Notes under the pieces: model-generated
Told to the model about the DNA's origin: nothing
Database searches by the model: none
The model's input: the letters and a program-made list of their open reading frames with translations, nothing else
Made by a program: the position numbers and the translations under genes
Shown here: positions 8,766 to 16,673 of the stretch, piece after piece
How the letters are laid out: each line of letters begins with the position of its first letter
How positions within the stretch are numbered: the stretch's first letter is position 1
From: Hyphomicrobiales bacterium
Lineage (GTDB): Bacteria > Pseudomonadota > Alphaproteobacteria > Rhizobiales > Beijerinckiaceae
Length of the DNA stretch: 64,000 bases
NCBI GenBank assembly: GCA_027483945.1
Contig: JAIXTM010000007.1
Location: forward strand, 124,001 to 188,000
Direction of reading: 5' to 3'

Positions 8766-9911
8766 TCAGGCCTTGCGCCGGAACATCATGTTTGTGTCCG
8801 CCAGCGGCTTGCCGTTGATGCGCAACGTCGGAGACGTGTCGATCAGATCGAAGCTCGGCAGCCCGCCGACATAGTCCTCTCGCCTCGTTACCTTCAGAAT
8901 CCCAAAATCGCCCGGCTTGCTCGCCTTGACGCCGCCTTTCAGGTTTTCGCCAAGATAGACCCAGCGCGTACTGGCATCGACGAAACGAAGGTAGTTCTGC
9001 ACAACGTCGGGCTCCATCTCGTGGAAGCTCGCCGAGTTCCAGAACAGGTCGACGGGGTAGGTCTCCAGAAGCGGCATCTGATTGTTGCCGAAGATGTAGA
9101 TTGCCCCTGGTCGCAGGTTGGACAGCGAGGTCCGGTCGCGGTTTTCGCGATAGGAGACCACGCGGTCACCGAACACAGCCTTCAGATATTGCTCCGCCAC
9201 ATAAATCTGCGGCGGGATGTCGAAGAGCAGATAAGTCTGGTTCGGGTGAAGCTTGGCGAAGATTTCCGTCTGCCGTCCCATGCCGCTTCCGAGCTCGGCG
9301 ATGACGGGCAAATCGTCGAAGCTGACGAAGCGGCTGACATAGGCATATTGCAGATAATACTGGATCATCTGGCGGGTGTAGAGGCGGCCGTCGATCTCCA
9401 CCACGCCGTCCGGGTTGCCCACCAGGGACATGCTGAACGCGGAGAGCGGCCGCGCCGCCGACCCGCGTGCATAGTCTTCTGCAAACAGGTAGCCGAGCCG
9501 GACATAGGTAGCCATATCCAGCCCGTCGAGCGTCTTGATGTAGCGGCTCAGGAACAGGTCGAGTCGATGCGCAAGTCCAGGCAGGCCCGGGATCGCCCGC
9601 GCGAGTCGGTTCCGGAATAAGCGACTGTTCCGGAAGGCCAGCTCAGCGGTAGGGTGCACGAAGTCGACGCCGCCGAAAGCACGGAACACCGCGTCCTTCT
9701 GCCTGCGGAAATCCTTCAACCCGTGCGCCTTGAGCTCAGCCATGAAACGCGGCTCATAAGTCGCCCAGTAATTGGTCGGCTGGAAGACGACGGGGGCCTT
9801 CTTCAGGTCCGCCATCATCATTTCCAGCAGCGCGTAATCGTCGGGTGCCTGCGCGGCCACTGCTGAAGCAGTGCTGACCGTAGCCGGCGGGTTCGCTTGA
9901 TCGGGCTTCAT
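8766..9911 (-). CDS. Putative sugar O-methyltransferase
   Basis: 381 residues from the ATG at 9911, two bases after the upstream stop; a longer frame would invade the GT gene. The N-terminal 190 residues are helical. The SAM-binding core begins at VIAELGSGMGRQTEI (203-217), followed by YLLFDIPPQ and an acidic PVDLFWNSASFHEMEPD segment, as in the 'putative sugar O-methyltransferase' family found in LPS and capsule loci. It is cytosolic and immediately precedes wzm. It is the operon's best candidate for methylating a sugar hydroxyl on the growing chain. The exact acceptor is unknown. Confidence 0.8.
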   Translation of the reverse strand: MKPDQANPPATVSTASAVAAQAPDDYALLEMMMADLKKAPVVFQPTNYWATYEPRFMAELKAHGLKDFRRQKDAVFRAFGGVDFVHPTAELAFRNSRLFRNRLARAIPGLPGLAHRLDLFLSRYIKTLDGLDMATYVRLGYLFAEDYARGSAARPLSAFSMSLVGNPDGVVEIDGRLYTRQMIQYYLQYAYVSRFVSFDDLPVIAELGSGMGRQTEIFAKLHPNQTYLLFDIPPQIYVAEQYLKAVFGDRVVSYRENRDRTSLSNLRPGAIYIFGNNQMPLLETYPVDLFWNSASFHEMEPDVVQNYLRFVDASTRWVYLGENLKGGVKASKPGDFGILKVTRREDYVGGLPSFDLIDTSPTLRINGKPLADTNMMFRRKA

Positions 9912-9913
9912 GA

Positions 9914-10615
9914 TTAGCCTTGGCCCCGCTGCATGACCGTGCCGAGCTTCTCCTTCTCGGCGAACCATTCGGCGGCATAGTCCGCGTCGCGATATTCGTC
10001 GAAATACGGTCCGCCGATGGTGAAATGGACGTTGGCCGCGTCATCGCGGTGATCGTACTCGCCGACCAGGTGGTTCCAGCCGAGCGGGATCTCGCCGATC
10101 CGGTCGTCACCCGTCAGCCATTTGAACTGGTGCAGTTCCAGACCCGTGGCGGTGTTGACGAATTCCGGCGTCAGCGCCGTGCATTCGGCGCAGTTGAAGA
10201 GGATGACGCTGGACCAGTTCTTCTTCTCGTATTTGGTCTGGACGGCGCCGAGGAACTTCGTCTCTTCGCGGGGCACGTAGTCATGCTTGGCAACCTGCAC
10301 GGCATAGGCGGGGTCCCGCAGCGCCCAGAGCTTGGCGACGTCGTCGCGCATGAGCATGTCGCAATCCATGAAGATGCCCCAGCCCTCGTAGCCGCAGAGA
10401 TAGGGCACGAGGAAACGGGAAAACGAGAACTCCGTCGATTGCAGCGCGTTGCGCTCGCGCTGGAACACGCCTCCGAGTTGGGAGAGGCGGATGGGTGTGA
10501 CCATGACGGGCACGCTTGACCGCTCGTGGATCGAGCGCTGGAGAACGTGGAACGCCACTTCTTCCTTGGGGTCGTAGCCAATGAAGATGCGGACGGGATC
10601 GGCTTTCAGGGTCAT
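9914..10615 (-). CDS. GT-A type glycosyltransferase (GT8-like)
   Basis: 233 residues from the ATG at 10615, chosen for GAGG five bases upstream; a GTG at 10630 overlapping the previous stop (GTGA) is the alternative. The N-terminus RIFIGYDPKEEVAFHVL resembles the nucleotide-binding start of GT8-type enzymes. GIFMDCDM (DCD at 84-86) is the metal-binding DxD motif. LFNC and WNHLVGEY in the second half match the acceptor side of this fold. It should be a cytosolic, Mn-dependent transferase adding one sugar to the exported chain. Donor specificity is not evident. Confidence 0.8.
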   Translation of the reverse strand: MTLKADPVRIFIGYDPKEEVAFHVLQRSIHERSSVPVMVTPIRLSQLGGVFQRERNALQSTEFSFSRFLVPYLCGYEGWGIFMDCDMLMRDDVAKLWALRDPAYAVQVAKHDYVPREETKFLGAVQTKYEKKNWSSVILFNCAECTALTPEFVNTATGLELHQFKWLTGDDRIGEIPLGWNHLVGEYDHRDDAANVHFTIGGPYFDEYRDADYAAEWFAEKEKLGTVMQRGQG

Positions 10616-10626
10616 GACGTCCTCGT

Positions 10627-11295
10627 TCACGATGCTTTCGGTGCGGGGCCGGCGGCGCGATAATCCGCCAGGCCGAGGATGGCTGGTGCGAGCACCCGGG
10701 CGGGGCCGATATGGTCGGCCATCTGCCTCGCCGTCGCTGCGGGATTGTTGAGAGACGTGACGATGACGCCGTCGATCCCGTCTTCCACCGACTGCAGATC
10801 GGCGACGACCGGCGAGCCGGCGAAATGATCAGGGCGGCCGTCCGTCTCGTCGATGACCGCCACGACCTTGATCCGTCGGTCCGAAGCGCAGATGGCCGCG
10901 ATCTCGGCGAGGTCCGACATGCCTGCCAGCGCGATCCGCTCCCAGCCGTGCGCCTGCGCCGCTTCCAGCGTCTCCAGGCAGTCCGCCCGGGCCTTTCGGA
11001 AGAAGGTGAGGGACAGCGACAGGTAATGCGCGGTGAGCCTGGATTTCTCGGCGAAGCCGGTGGGCGTCAGGTAATAGGAGTACCGACGGGCGGGAGCTTC
11101 CGACACCTTGACCAGGCCTTTTCGGATGCAGCGCTTCAAATAGGCGTTGACAAGTCCGAGCGCGACTCCGATGTCCGCCGCGATGCGCCGCTGCGACGTC
11201 GTCCCGTCACGCTCCAGCGACTCAAGGAGGCTGAGAAGCGTCTTGTCGTCGGCCAGCGGGGCCGGCGTGGATGCCTCGGTATTGGAACGGCTCAT
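10627..11295 (-). CDS. EPS-type winged-helix regulator fused to a Rossmann-like sensor domain
   Basis: 222 residues from the ATG at 11295 (AAGG just upstream; GTG at 11313 is possible). Residues 17-85 form a winged helix close to the MarR-like 'EPS-associated regulator' pattern: TSQRRIAADIGVALGLVN, YLKRCIRKGLVKV, YYLTPTGFAEKSRLT. After a helical linker comes a second domain starting ERIALAGMSDLAEIAAI and ending in VIVTSLNNPAATA, which looks like a small Rossmann domain similar to the N-domain of PglD-type sugar acyltransferases. It is first in the polysaccharide operon and divergent from the next gene, so it probably controls this locus. A ligand, perhaps a nucleotide or nucleotide-sugar, is inference. 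Confidence 0.75.
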   Translation of the reverse strand: MSRSNTEASTPAPLADDKTLLSLLESLERDGTTSQRRIAADIGVALGLVNAYLKRCIRKGLVKVSEAPARRYSYYLTPTGFAEKSRLTAHYLSLSLTFFRKARADCLETLEAAQAHGWERIALAGMSDLAEIAAICASDRRIKVVAVIDETDGRPDHFAGSPVVADLQSVEDGIDGVIVTSLNNPAATARQMADHIGPARVLAPAILGLADYRAAGPAPKAS

Positions 11296-11318
11296 GACCT
11301 TCGCAGGGACCACGGAGT

Positions 11319-11333
11319 GTTCATCGTGTGAAC
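11319..11333. promoter_or_regulatory. Inverted repeat, possible operator in the divergent intergenic region
   Basis: GTTCA-TCGTG-TGAAC is a perfect 5-bp dyad with a 5-base spacer. It lies in the 120-bp gap between the winged-helix regulator (start 11295) and the plus-strand GT-B gene (start 11416). The position suits binding by the adjacent regulator, but a dyad this short could be chance. Confidence 0.4.
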
Positions 11334-11415
11334 GCCCTACCGCGCGGCCGGGACAGCGTCAACACGATCTTCACCGGCAGCGGGGCCCGATTTACCCCAT
11401 GCGGCAAGCCCGGCC

Positions 11416-12804
11416 ATGAAGCCTGTCGTCCTCATCCTGTGCCGCCGCACGGTCGTATCCGAGGACGCGGTAGCCATCGCGCGCGCCGTGGAGGCTGATG
11501 GCCGTGCCACGGCGACGATCGCGGTCGACCGCGGCCTCGTCGACCGGGTTGCCGGCATGGCACCCGTGGGAACGCGTCTGGTTTCGCTCAGCGGCGAGCC
11601 CGTGGTGCCAAGGCCGGCGGCGCCGGCCGCGCGGCCGACCCTGCCGGAACGGCTCCGGCAGTCCATTCTCCGATCGGGGCCGCTGAGGACGATGGCGATG
11701 GTCCGCGCCGTACGCGCAGACATGCGGCGTGCGGCGGCGTTGCTCGACCGGATCGCTCCCCTGGCGATCGTCATCTTCGACGATCGCGCGAGGTCCGACA
11801 TGACGCTGATCAGGGTCGCGCAGACTCGGGGAATCCGGGTCGCGCTGGCGCCCTACGCGCTTTCATCGCCGGAGAGTGACATCGCCCTGCGGTTGAAGTC
11901 CGGCGTCGACCATCGCCTTCGGGGCCGGGGTCGCCTCATCAAGCAGTTCGTGGTCAGCCGCCATCCGGCACAGGCAAGGATGTTCGGCGGCGAGCCTTAC
12001 ACCTTCTTCCCGGCATCGGAGTATCCCGCCCTTGCCCTCCATGGGCTCCTCGACGGCAAGCCCTGGATCTGGGGCGGAGGGGGAGCCGACGTCGTCTGCG
12101 CCCTCGATTCCGGTCAGCGCAAACGATTGGTCGCCGAAGGTATCGCGCCCGACCGAATCCGGGTCACCGGCCAGGCGGCCCTCGATCGCCTGTTCGCCAC
12201 CATGGCTGACAGGGCGACCGTCCGGGCCGGCGTCGTGACGCGGTATGGCCTGGATCCGGCTGCGCCGGTCGTCATTTGCGCCGTGCCGCAATCGGCGGAG
12301 CACAACCAGCTCGACTGGGCGAGCCATCGGTCGGCGACGATCGCGCTCTTCGATGCGCTGAACGCGGCGGGAGCAGGGGTCCTGCTGTCACTGCATCCCC
12401 GTTCCGACCGCCGGTACTACGCGGAACTCGCTGGGGCCTATCCCGCCCTGCACATCGCGGATCAGCCGCTGGCAGCCGTCCTATCGGCTGCCGATCTCTT
12501 CGTCGCCACCTTCTCCAGCACGGTCAGGTGGGCGCAGATGGCCGGGATCCCCAGCGTCGTGATCGACCCGGCCGCCCTTGCCTACGACCTGTTCGACGGT
12601 GAAGGCGGCATCGTCGTTCTGAAAGATCAAGCGGACTGGCGCGGCACGATCGGCGCGCTCTGCCGGGATGAGGCGGCCCGACTGGCGCTCTGCGCTTCGC
12701 TTCCGGCGTTCGAAGGCGGGCGCGGCCATGCAGGCCGGTCGATCGTCGAAGCGGCTCTTGGCGATCCTCCTCAGGCCCGGCTGGCGCCTGCCCCGTCCCG
12801 ATAA
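11416..12804 (+). CDS. GT-B-like surface-polysaccharide protein
   Basis: 462 residues, no signal peptide. The N-terminal half starts with a Rossmann-like KPVVLILCRRTVVSED. The C-terminal half carries GADVVCALDSGQRKRLV, RIRVTGQAALDRL, VLLSLHPRSDRRYY and LFVATFSSTVRWAQMAGIP. The last motif is the same FS(S/T)T signature seen in the protein at 3234-4976 and recalls UDP-GlcNAc 2-epimerase or capsule transferase folds. It is transcribed divergently from the main operon, and its 3' end overlaps the convergent epimerase gene by 34 bp. Probably a glycosyltransferase or phosphotransferase; the reaction is unknown. Confidence 0.7.
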   Translation: MKPVVLILCRRTVVSEDAVAIARAVEADGRATATIAVDRGLVDRVAGMAPVGTRLVSLSGEPVVPRPAAPAARPTLPERLRQSILRSGPLRTMAMVRAVRADMRRAAALLDRIAPLAIVIFDDRARSDMTLIRVAQTRGIRVALAPYALSSPESDIALRLKSGVDHRLRGRGRLIKQFVVSRHPAQARMFGGEPYTFFPASEYPALALHGLLDGKPWIWGGGGADVVCALDSGQRKRLVAEGIAPDRIRVTGQAALDRLFATMADRATVRAGVVTRYGLDPAAPVVICAVPQSAEHNQLDWASHRSATIALFDALNAAGAGVLLSLHPRSDRRYYAELAGAYPALHIADQPLAAVLSAADLFVATFSSTVRWAQMAGIPSVVIDPAALAYDLFDGEGGIVVLKDQADWRGTIGALCRDEAARLALCASLPAFEGGRGHAGRSIVEAALGDPPQARLAPAPSR

Positions 12805-13772
12805 CCGAGATACCAACGCGCGAAGCGGGGGATGCCTTCGGAGATCGGCGTCTTCGGGTCGAAGCCCAGATCCGCCCGGCTCGCTGCGATGTCGGCGGAT
12901 GTCGCCGGCACGTCACCCGCCTGCATCGGGAGATATTCCTTTACCGCCTCCCGGCCAAGCGCCCGCTCCAGCGTGGCGATGTAGTCGCCGAGTTCCTCCG
13001 TGCGGCTGTTGCCGAGATTGTAGACCCGGAAGGGCGGCTCGCCCGCGGCGGCGCGGGCGGGATTGTCCAGTGCGCCGAGGATCCCCGCCACGATGTCGTC
13101 CACGAAGGTGAAATCGCGGCGCATCTTGCCGTGGTTGAAGACCCGGATCGGCGTGCCTGCCATGATGGCCTCCGCGAAGAGGTAGGCGGCCATGTCCGGC
13201 CGACCCCATGGGCCGTAGACGGTGAAGAAGCGCAGGCCCGTTGTCGGCATGGCATAGAGATGGCTGTAGGAATGGGCCATGAGCTCGCAGGCCCGTTTGG
13301 TCGCCGCATAGATGGAGACCGGCCGGTCAACCCTGTCTTCGACCGAGAACGGCAGCTTGGTGTTGGCGCCGTAGACGGACGACGACGAGGCATAAACGAA
13401 GTTGCGCAGACGCGGCAGACGCCGCGCCATCTCCAGCATGACGACCTGGCCCATGACGTTGGCATCGACATAGGCGCACGGATTTTCCAGCGAATAGCGG
13501 ACCCCTGCCTGGGCGGCGAGGTGGATGATGCCCGTGACGTCGGCGCCTTGTCGCTCGCCCAGTTCCGGAATGGCGGCCTGATCCTCCACGGAAAGTTTCG
13601 CGAACGCGAAGCCGGGATTTCCGCTGAGCTGGGCTAGCCGCGCCTCTTTGAGTCGCACGTCGTAATAGTCGTTGAGATTGTCGATCCCGATGACCTTTTC
13701 GCCCCGGGCGAGCAGCGCCTGCGTCGTGTGAAACCCGATGAAGCCCGCCGCGCCGGTTACGATGATCGCCAT
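12771..13772 (-). CDS. NAD-dependent epimerase, UDP-glucuronate 4-epimerase-like
   Basis: 333 residues from the ATG at 13772, which has AGGAG 8 bp upstream; in-frame sequence further upstream lacks the family N-terminus. The NAD loop is GAAGFIGFH (residues 7-15). The SDR catalytic pair is Tyr/Lys in SIYAATKRACE, with ASSSSVYG before it. FFTVYGPWGRPDMA and the FNHGKMRRDFTFVDDI segment are characteristic of UDP-glucuronate/galacturonate 4-epimerases. It should be cytosolic and supply UDP-GalA or a related sugar to the neighbouring polysaccharide genes. A different 4-epimerase substrate is possible. Confidence 0.85.
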   Translation of the reverse strand: MAIIVTGAAGFIGFHTTQALLARGEKVIGIDNLNDYYDVRLKEARLAQLSGNPGFAFAKLSVEDQAAIPELGERQGADVTGIIHLAAQAGVRYSLENPCAYVDANVMGQVVMLEMARRLPRLRNFVYASSSSVYGANTKLPFSVEDRVDRPVSIYAATKRACELMAHSYSHLYAMPTTGLRFFTVYGPWGRPDMAAYLFAEAIMAGTPIRVFNHGKMRRDFTFVDDIVAGILGALDNPARAAAGEPPFRVYNLGNSRTEELGDYIATLERALGREAVKEYLPMQAGDVPATSADIAASRADLGFDPKTPISEGIPRFARWYLGYRDGAGASRA

Positions 13773-14049
13773 GGTGTCGCTCCTGCGCTCGCGGGCGTTG
13801 ATCCGAGGCGTCCAGATACCGGGTGTCAGCGTCGCAGCGCAACTCGCGATCGCCGACACGGGGGCCGGTTCCTTCAACTGGACTGTACGGCATCGTTTGC
13901 TCTCGGCAGGGAACTTTAGGGCGGCCTAGTCGCTTCGCTATGAGTGTTCCGCAACCAGCGTTTGCCGGCTATCTTCAGCAGATGCGCCATTCAGCCGCTG
14001 TTCAGACGTAAGCGGCAGAATGAGAGGCCAAGGACCGGAGGATGATGAG

Positions 14050-14364
14050 ATGAAAGCGGGACGCATAGCTTTGCTTACGATGGGCCTGCTGATGGCCACG
14101 TCGGCAGCTGAAGCACAATGGTATGGCGGGTATGCCGACAGCCGGAGCAACCCGCACCGGTCGACGAACCCCGACGATTGGTACGACACGCAATACGGCC
14201 GCCGCTCGCCTTACGCGCGTCAGTACCGTCAACGCCCGCCGGAATATGGCTACTACGGTTACGAGCGCTACAATCGCTCGACCAATCGGAGCAATCCGAA
14301 CCGCTCGACGAACCCGGACGACGCCTACGACGTCATGTATGGCCGCCGTTCGGGTCGTTACTGA
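14050..14364 (+). CDS. Small secreted protein with two NPDD repeats
   Basis: 104 residues from the ATG at 14050, which follows a strong GGAGG; a longer frame starts at 14020. Residues 1-22 are a signal peptide (hydrophobic core IALLTMGLLMATSAA, likely cut after AEA). The mature chain is rich in Tyr, Arg, Asn and Ser and holds two copies of the unit RSNP-x-RSTNPDD-x-YD-x-x-YGRRS, the second at the C-terminus, joined by a Tyr/Arg/Pro linker. No catalytic residues, cysteines or membrane spans are seen. It stands alone, with its own ribosome site and a downstream hairpin. The family is not recognised; a cell-envelope or matrix role is a guess. Confidence 0.75.
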   Translation: MKAGRIALLTMGLLMATSAAEAQWYGGYADSRSNPHRSTNPDDWYDTQYGRRSPYARQYRQRPPEYGYYGYERYNRSTNRSNPNRSTNPDDAYDVMYGRRSGRY

Positions 14365-14387
14365 CGGGCATCGGGGCTGACAACGGT

Positions 14388-14411
14388 GCGCGCCGCTTTT
14401 GAGCGGCGCGC
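14388..14411 (+). terminator. Intrinsic terminator-like hairpin
   Basis: GCGCGCCGC-TTTTGA-GCGGCGCGC: a perfect 9-bp GC stem with a 6-base loop, in the 124-bp gap between the convergent genes ending at 14364 and 14489. The tail (TTAGTTACG) is only weakly U-rich, so termination efficiency is uncertain. The stem could act on either strand. Confidence 0.6.
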
Positions 14412-14488
14412 TTAGTTACGCGGCTTCGGGTCGCGGCGCGTCGATGTTGCGGTCGGGCGTCACCGTAGCGCTCACTTTCGACCCGTCC

Positions 14489-15199
14489 TCAGCGCAAACG
14501 CCTCGCCCCGGCGTCGGTAAGGTCTGCGAGACGCTCCGCGATGGCGAGATCCAGCGGCTCGTCGATGTCCAGCGACGCGATGCGGTCCATCGGCAGGGGG
14601 CGAATTCTCGTGCCGTAAAGCTGGCCGGCCCGCACCACTTCAGTCCTGATCGCGAGGATGGCGGGCCCGTTGCGGGCGAACAGGGTCTCCTTGTCCTGCC
14701 GGCGGAACTGGCGCTGCTCGGGTGGCGCGCAGAAGACGAGGTCTTCGCCCTCCATCCGCATCAGGGATGTCGGCACCATGTTGTGCGGGACCGGCACAAC
14801 GCTGACGACGGTGTCGGCGCCTTCCTGCAGGAGGGCAATCGCCGCGTCGACATGGGCCGGCTGGCGGAATGGGGACGTTGGCTGGAGATAGATGACGGCA
14901 TCGGGCCTGTACCCGTCCCGCTCCTCCAGCACATCCAGCATGTGCCGGATGACGGGGAGGGCCGGGGCCTCGTCCCCGGCGAATTCCGCCGGACGCAGAA
15001 CGGGGACCTCCGCGCCGAGCGAACGCGCCACCGCCGCGATCTCGTCGTCGTCGGTCGAGACCACGAAGCGGTCGAGGGCGGATGACCGCGCCGCCGCGAT
15101 GGTCCAGTCGATCAGGGGGCGACCCCCGAGGGGCGCGATGTTCTTGCGTGGAATGCCTTTCGAGCCGCCGCGGGCCGGAATGATGCCCAAGATCGCCAT
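14489..15199 (-). CDS. neuA: CMP-nonulosonate synthetase (acylneuraminate cytidylyltransferase)
   Basis: 236 residues from the ATG at 15199 (GGGAG six bases upstream; it shares a base with the upstream stop). The N-terminus IPARGGSKGIPRKN (7-20) is the CTP-binding signature of NeuA/PseF/LegF enzymes. Motifs FVVSTDDDEI and YLQPTSPFR follow, and SLDIDEPLDLAIAE closes the family. It activates a nonulosonic acid as the CMP-sugar in the cytosol. It ends the operon neuB-SGNH-neuC-GT-neuA. It is short, without the C-terminal esterase found in some NeuA. Whether the sugar is Neu5Ac or a relative is not settled by sequence. Confidence 0.88.
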   Translation of the reverse strand: MAILGIIPARGGSKGIPRKNIAPLGGRPLIDWTIAAARSSALDRFVVSTDDDEIAAVARSLGAEVPVLRPAEFAGDEAPALPVIRHMLDVLEERDGYRPDAVIYLQPTSPFRQPAHVDAAIALLQEGADTVVSVVPVPHNMVPTSLMRMEGEDLVFCAPPEQRQFRRQDKETLFARNGPAILAIRTEVVRAGQLYGTRIRPLPMDRIASLDIDEPLDLAIAERLADLTDAGARRLR

Positions 15200-16665
15200 C
15201 ACGCTCTCCCTGTCCGCGCCCGCGCGGCCTGGCGGGCCTCATCCGCGATGATGGCTGCGATTCGCCGCGATACCTCGCCATCCAGCGGCTCCAGATGAGC
15301 CTCCCGCAAGGTCCGCCTCGCCTCGGCATCGGCCGTAGGGTCGCCGAGATAGAGCTTGAGCAGCCGCTTGAGCTCGGCCTCGTCCCGAGCCATCGCCACC
15401 CCGCCCGTCGCCATCACGGCGGCGTAATGCTCCATGTCGAAGCGGCGGGCCGGCCTGTCGTAATAGGGCAGGCTCTCGTCCTCGAAGGCCAGCGCGATCG
15501 CCGCCGTGTCGACGGCCACGGCGTCGAGGCTGATCGTGCCGGCCGACGACAGAACCACCTCGGCCTCCCGCAGCATCGCGGCGAGGAGGTCCAGATTGCC
15601 AAGGTCCGGGGCCTGAACGACGCAGCGGGGCGGATCGCTGAGCGGCATCAGCCGGTCGTGCCAACCGGCATCGAGCGGATGTGCACGCACGACGAGCGCG
15701 ATCCGCTCGCCAAACTCACCGGCCGCGATGTCTGCGACGATCCGGCGGCACAGATCCGGCTCGTGCCGGCCCAGGCGCTCCGAATAGGCGCCGAGCAGGA
15801 TGAAGCGGTAATCGGCTGGCAAGCCGAGCCTGTCGAGAACCTGGGCCCGTCTCATCGCGGACGGCTGGCGGCAGATGTCCATCTGAGGCCATCCCACGAC
15901 ATCGATCGCAGCGGACGGCACGGCGTGAAACCGCTCGAGGTCGGATTTGACTTGCCGGCTCTGCACCAGCACACGCCCGATATCCGGCAGGAGTGGGCCC
16001 TTGGTGGTCGGCTGATCCCAACTGCCGATCATCCCGACGATGCGGACATTCCTGCGCCGGGCCGCCAGGAAGTAAGGCGTGACGAGGGACGTCTGGAGAT
16101 GCGTCAGCACGACAAGGTCGGGCTTCGCTTCTGCCATGAGTCGTTCCGCCTCGACGTGCCGCCGCCAGCCCGACCGGTTCAGGCGCTCCAGGGCGCGGTA
16201 GATCGCCTGCGACCGGGGCAGCGGGAAGCCGAAGACCGGAAACAGCGGAAGACCCTCCCGCAGGCCCGGCCGCCGCAGCGCCGGCGATTGGCGGAGCCGG
16301 TCGCTGAACCCTTTGAAACCGCGCAGGGCGTTGAAGCGGTACGTGACAGCCATGTGGAGATAGAAGCCGAGGGCAAACCTCGCGTCGCTGATCAGGCGAC
16401 GAAGTCCCTCCCGCGTCCGGAACGGCCGGATCATGGGGCGCCATCCGGCCCGGGCGGATCGCGCTGCCAGGGGTTGCATGTCCGCGGCATCGCGGCTCAC
16501 GAATGTGAGCTTCAGGTCCGGATGAGCGCACAGATGCTCGGCGATCGGCGTGCGCAGCACGTTGCGCGCCGACATCTCGTAAGGCAGCACGACCAGAACA
16601 CGCGCGGTGCCCGCATCGCCGCCTTCAGGCGATGGGCTGCCGGCCTGTTCCGGGTCGCTGGCCAT
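15199..16665 (-). CDS. GT-B-like protein of the nonulosonate operon
   Basis: 488 residues from the ATG at 16665; a TTG at 16677 overlapping the upstream stop (TTGA) is also possible and no clear ribosome site decides. The fold looks GT-B: VLVVLPYEMSARNVLRTP at the N-terminus, KPDLVVLTHLQTS, GMIGSWDQPTTKG and VLVQSRQVKSDL mid-chain, and VVLSSAGTISLDAVAVDT near the C-terminus in the position of the donor-binding loop. It overlaps neuA by one base. Lying between neuC and neuA, it is the natural candidate for a transferase that uses the CMP-sugar or builds the acceptor. It does not match a named sialyltransferase family by eye. Confidence 0.7.
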   Translation of the reverse strand: MASDPEQAGSPSPEGGDAGTARVLVVLPYEMSARNVLRTPIAEHLCAHPDLKLTFVSRDAADMQPLAARSARAGWRPMIRPFRTREGLRRLISDARFALGFYLHMAVTYRFNALRGFKGFSDRLRQSPALRRPGLREGLPLFPVFGFPLPRSQAIYRALERLNRSGWRRHVEAERLMAEAKPDLVVLTHLQTSLVTPYFLAARRRNVRIVGMIGSWDQPTTKGPLLPDIGRVLVQSRQVKSDLERFHAVPSAAIDVVGWPQMDICRQPSAMRRAQVLDRLGLPADYRFILLGAYSERLGRHEPDLCRRIVADIAAGEFGERIALVVRAHPLDAGWHDRLMPLSDPPRCVVQAPDLGNLDLLAAMLREAEVVLSSAGTISLDAVAVDTAAIALAFEDESLPYYDRPARRFDMEHYAAVMATGGVAMARDEAELKRLLKLYLGDPTADAEARRTLREAHLEPLDGEVSRRIAAIIADEARQAARARTGRA

Positions 16666-16673
16666 GCTGGGCG

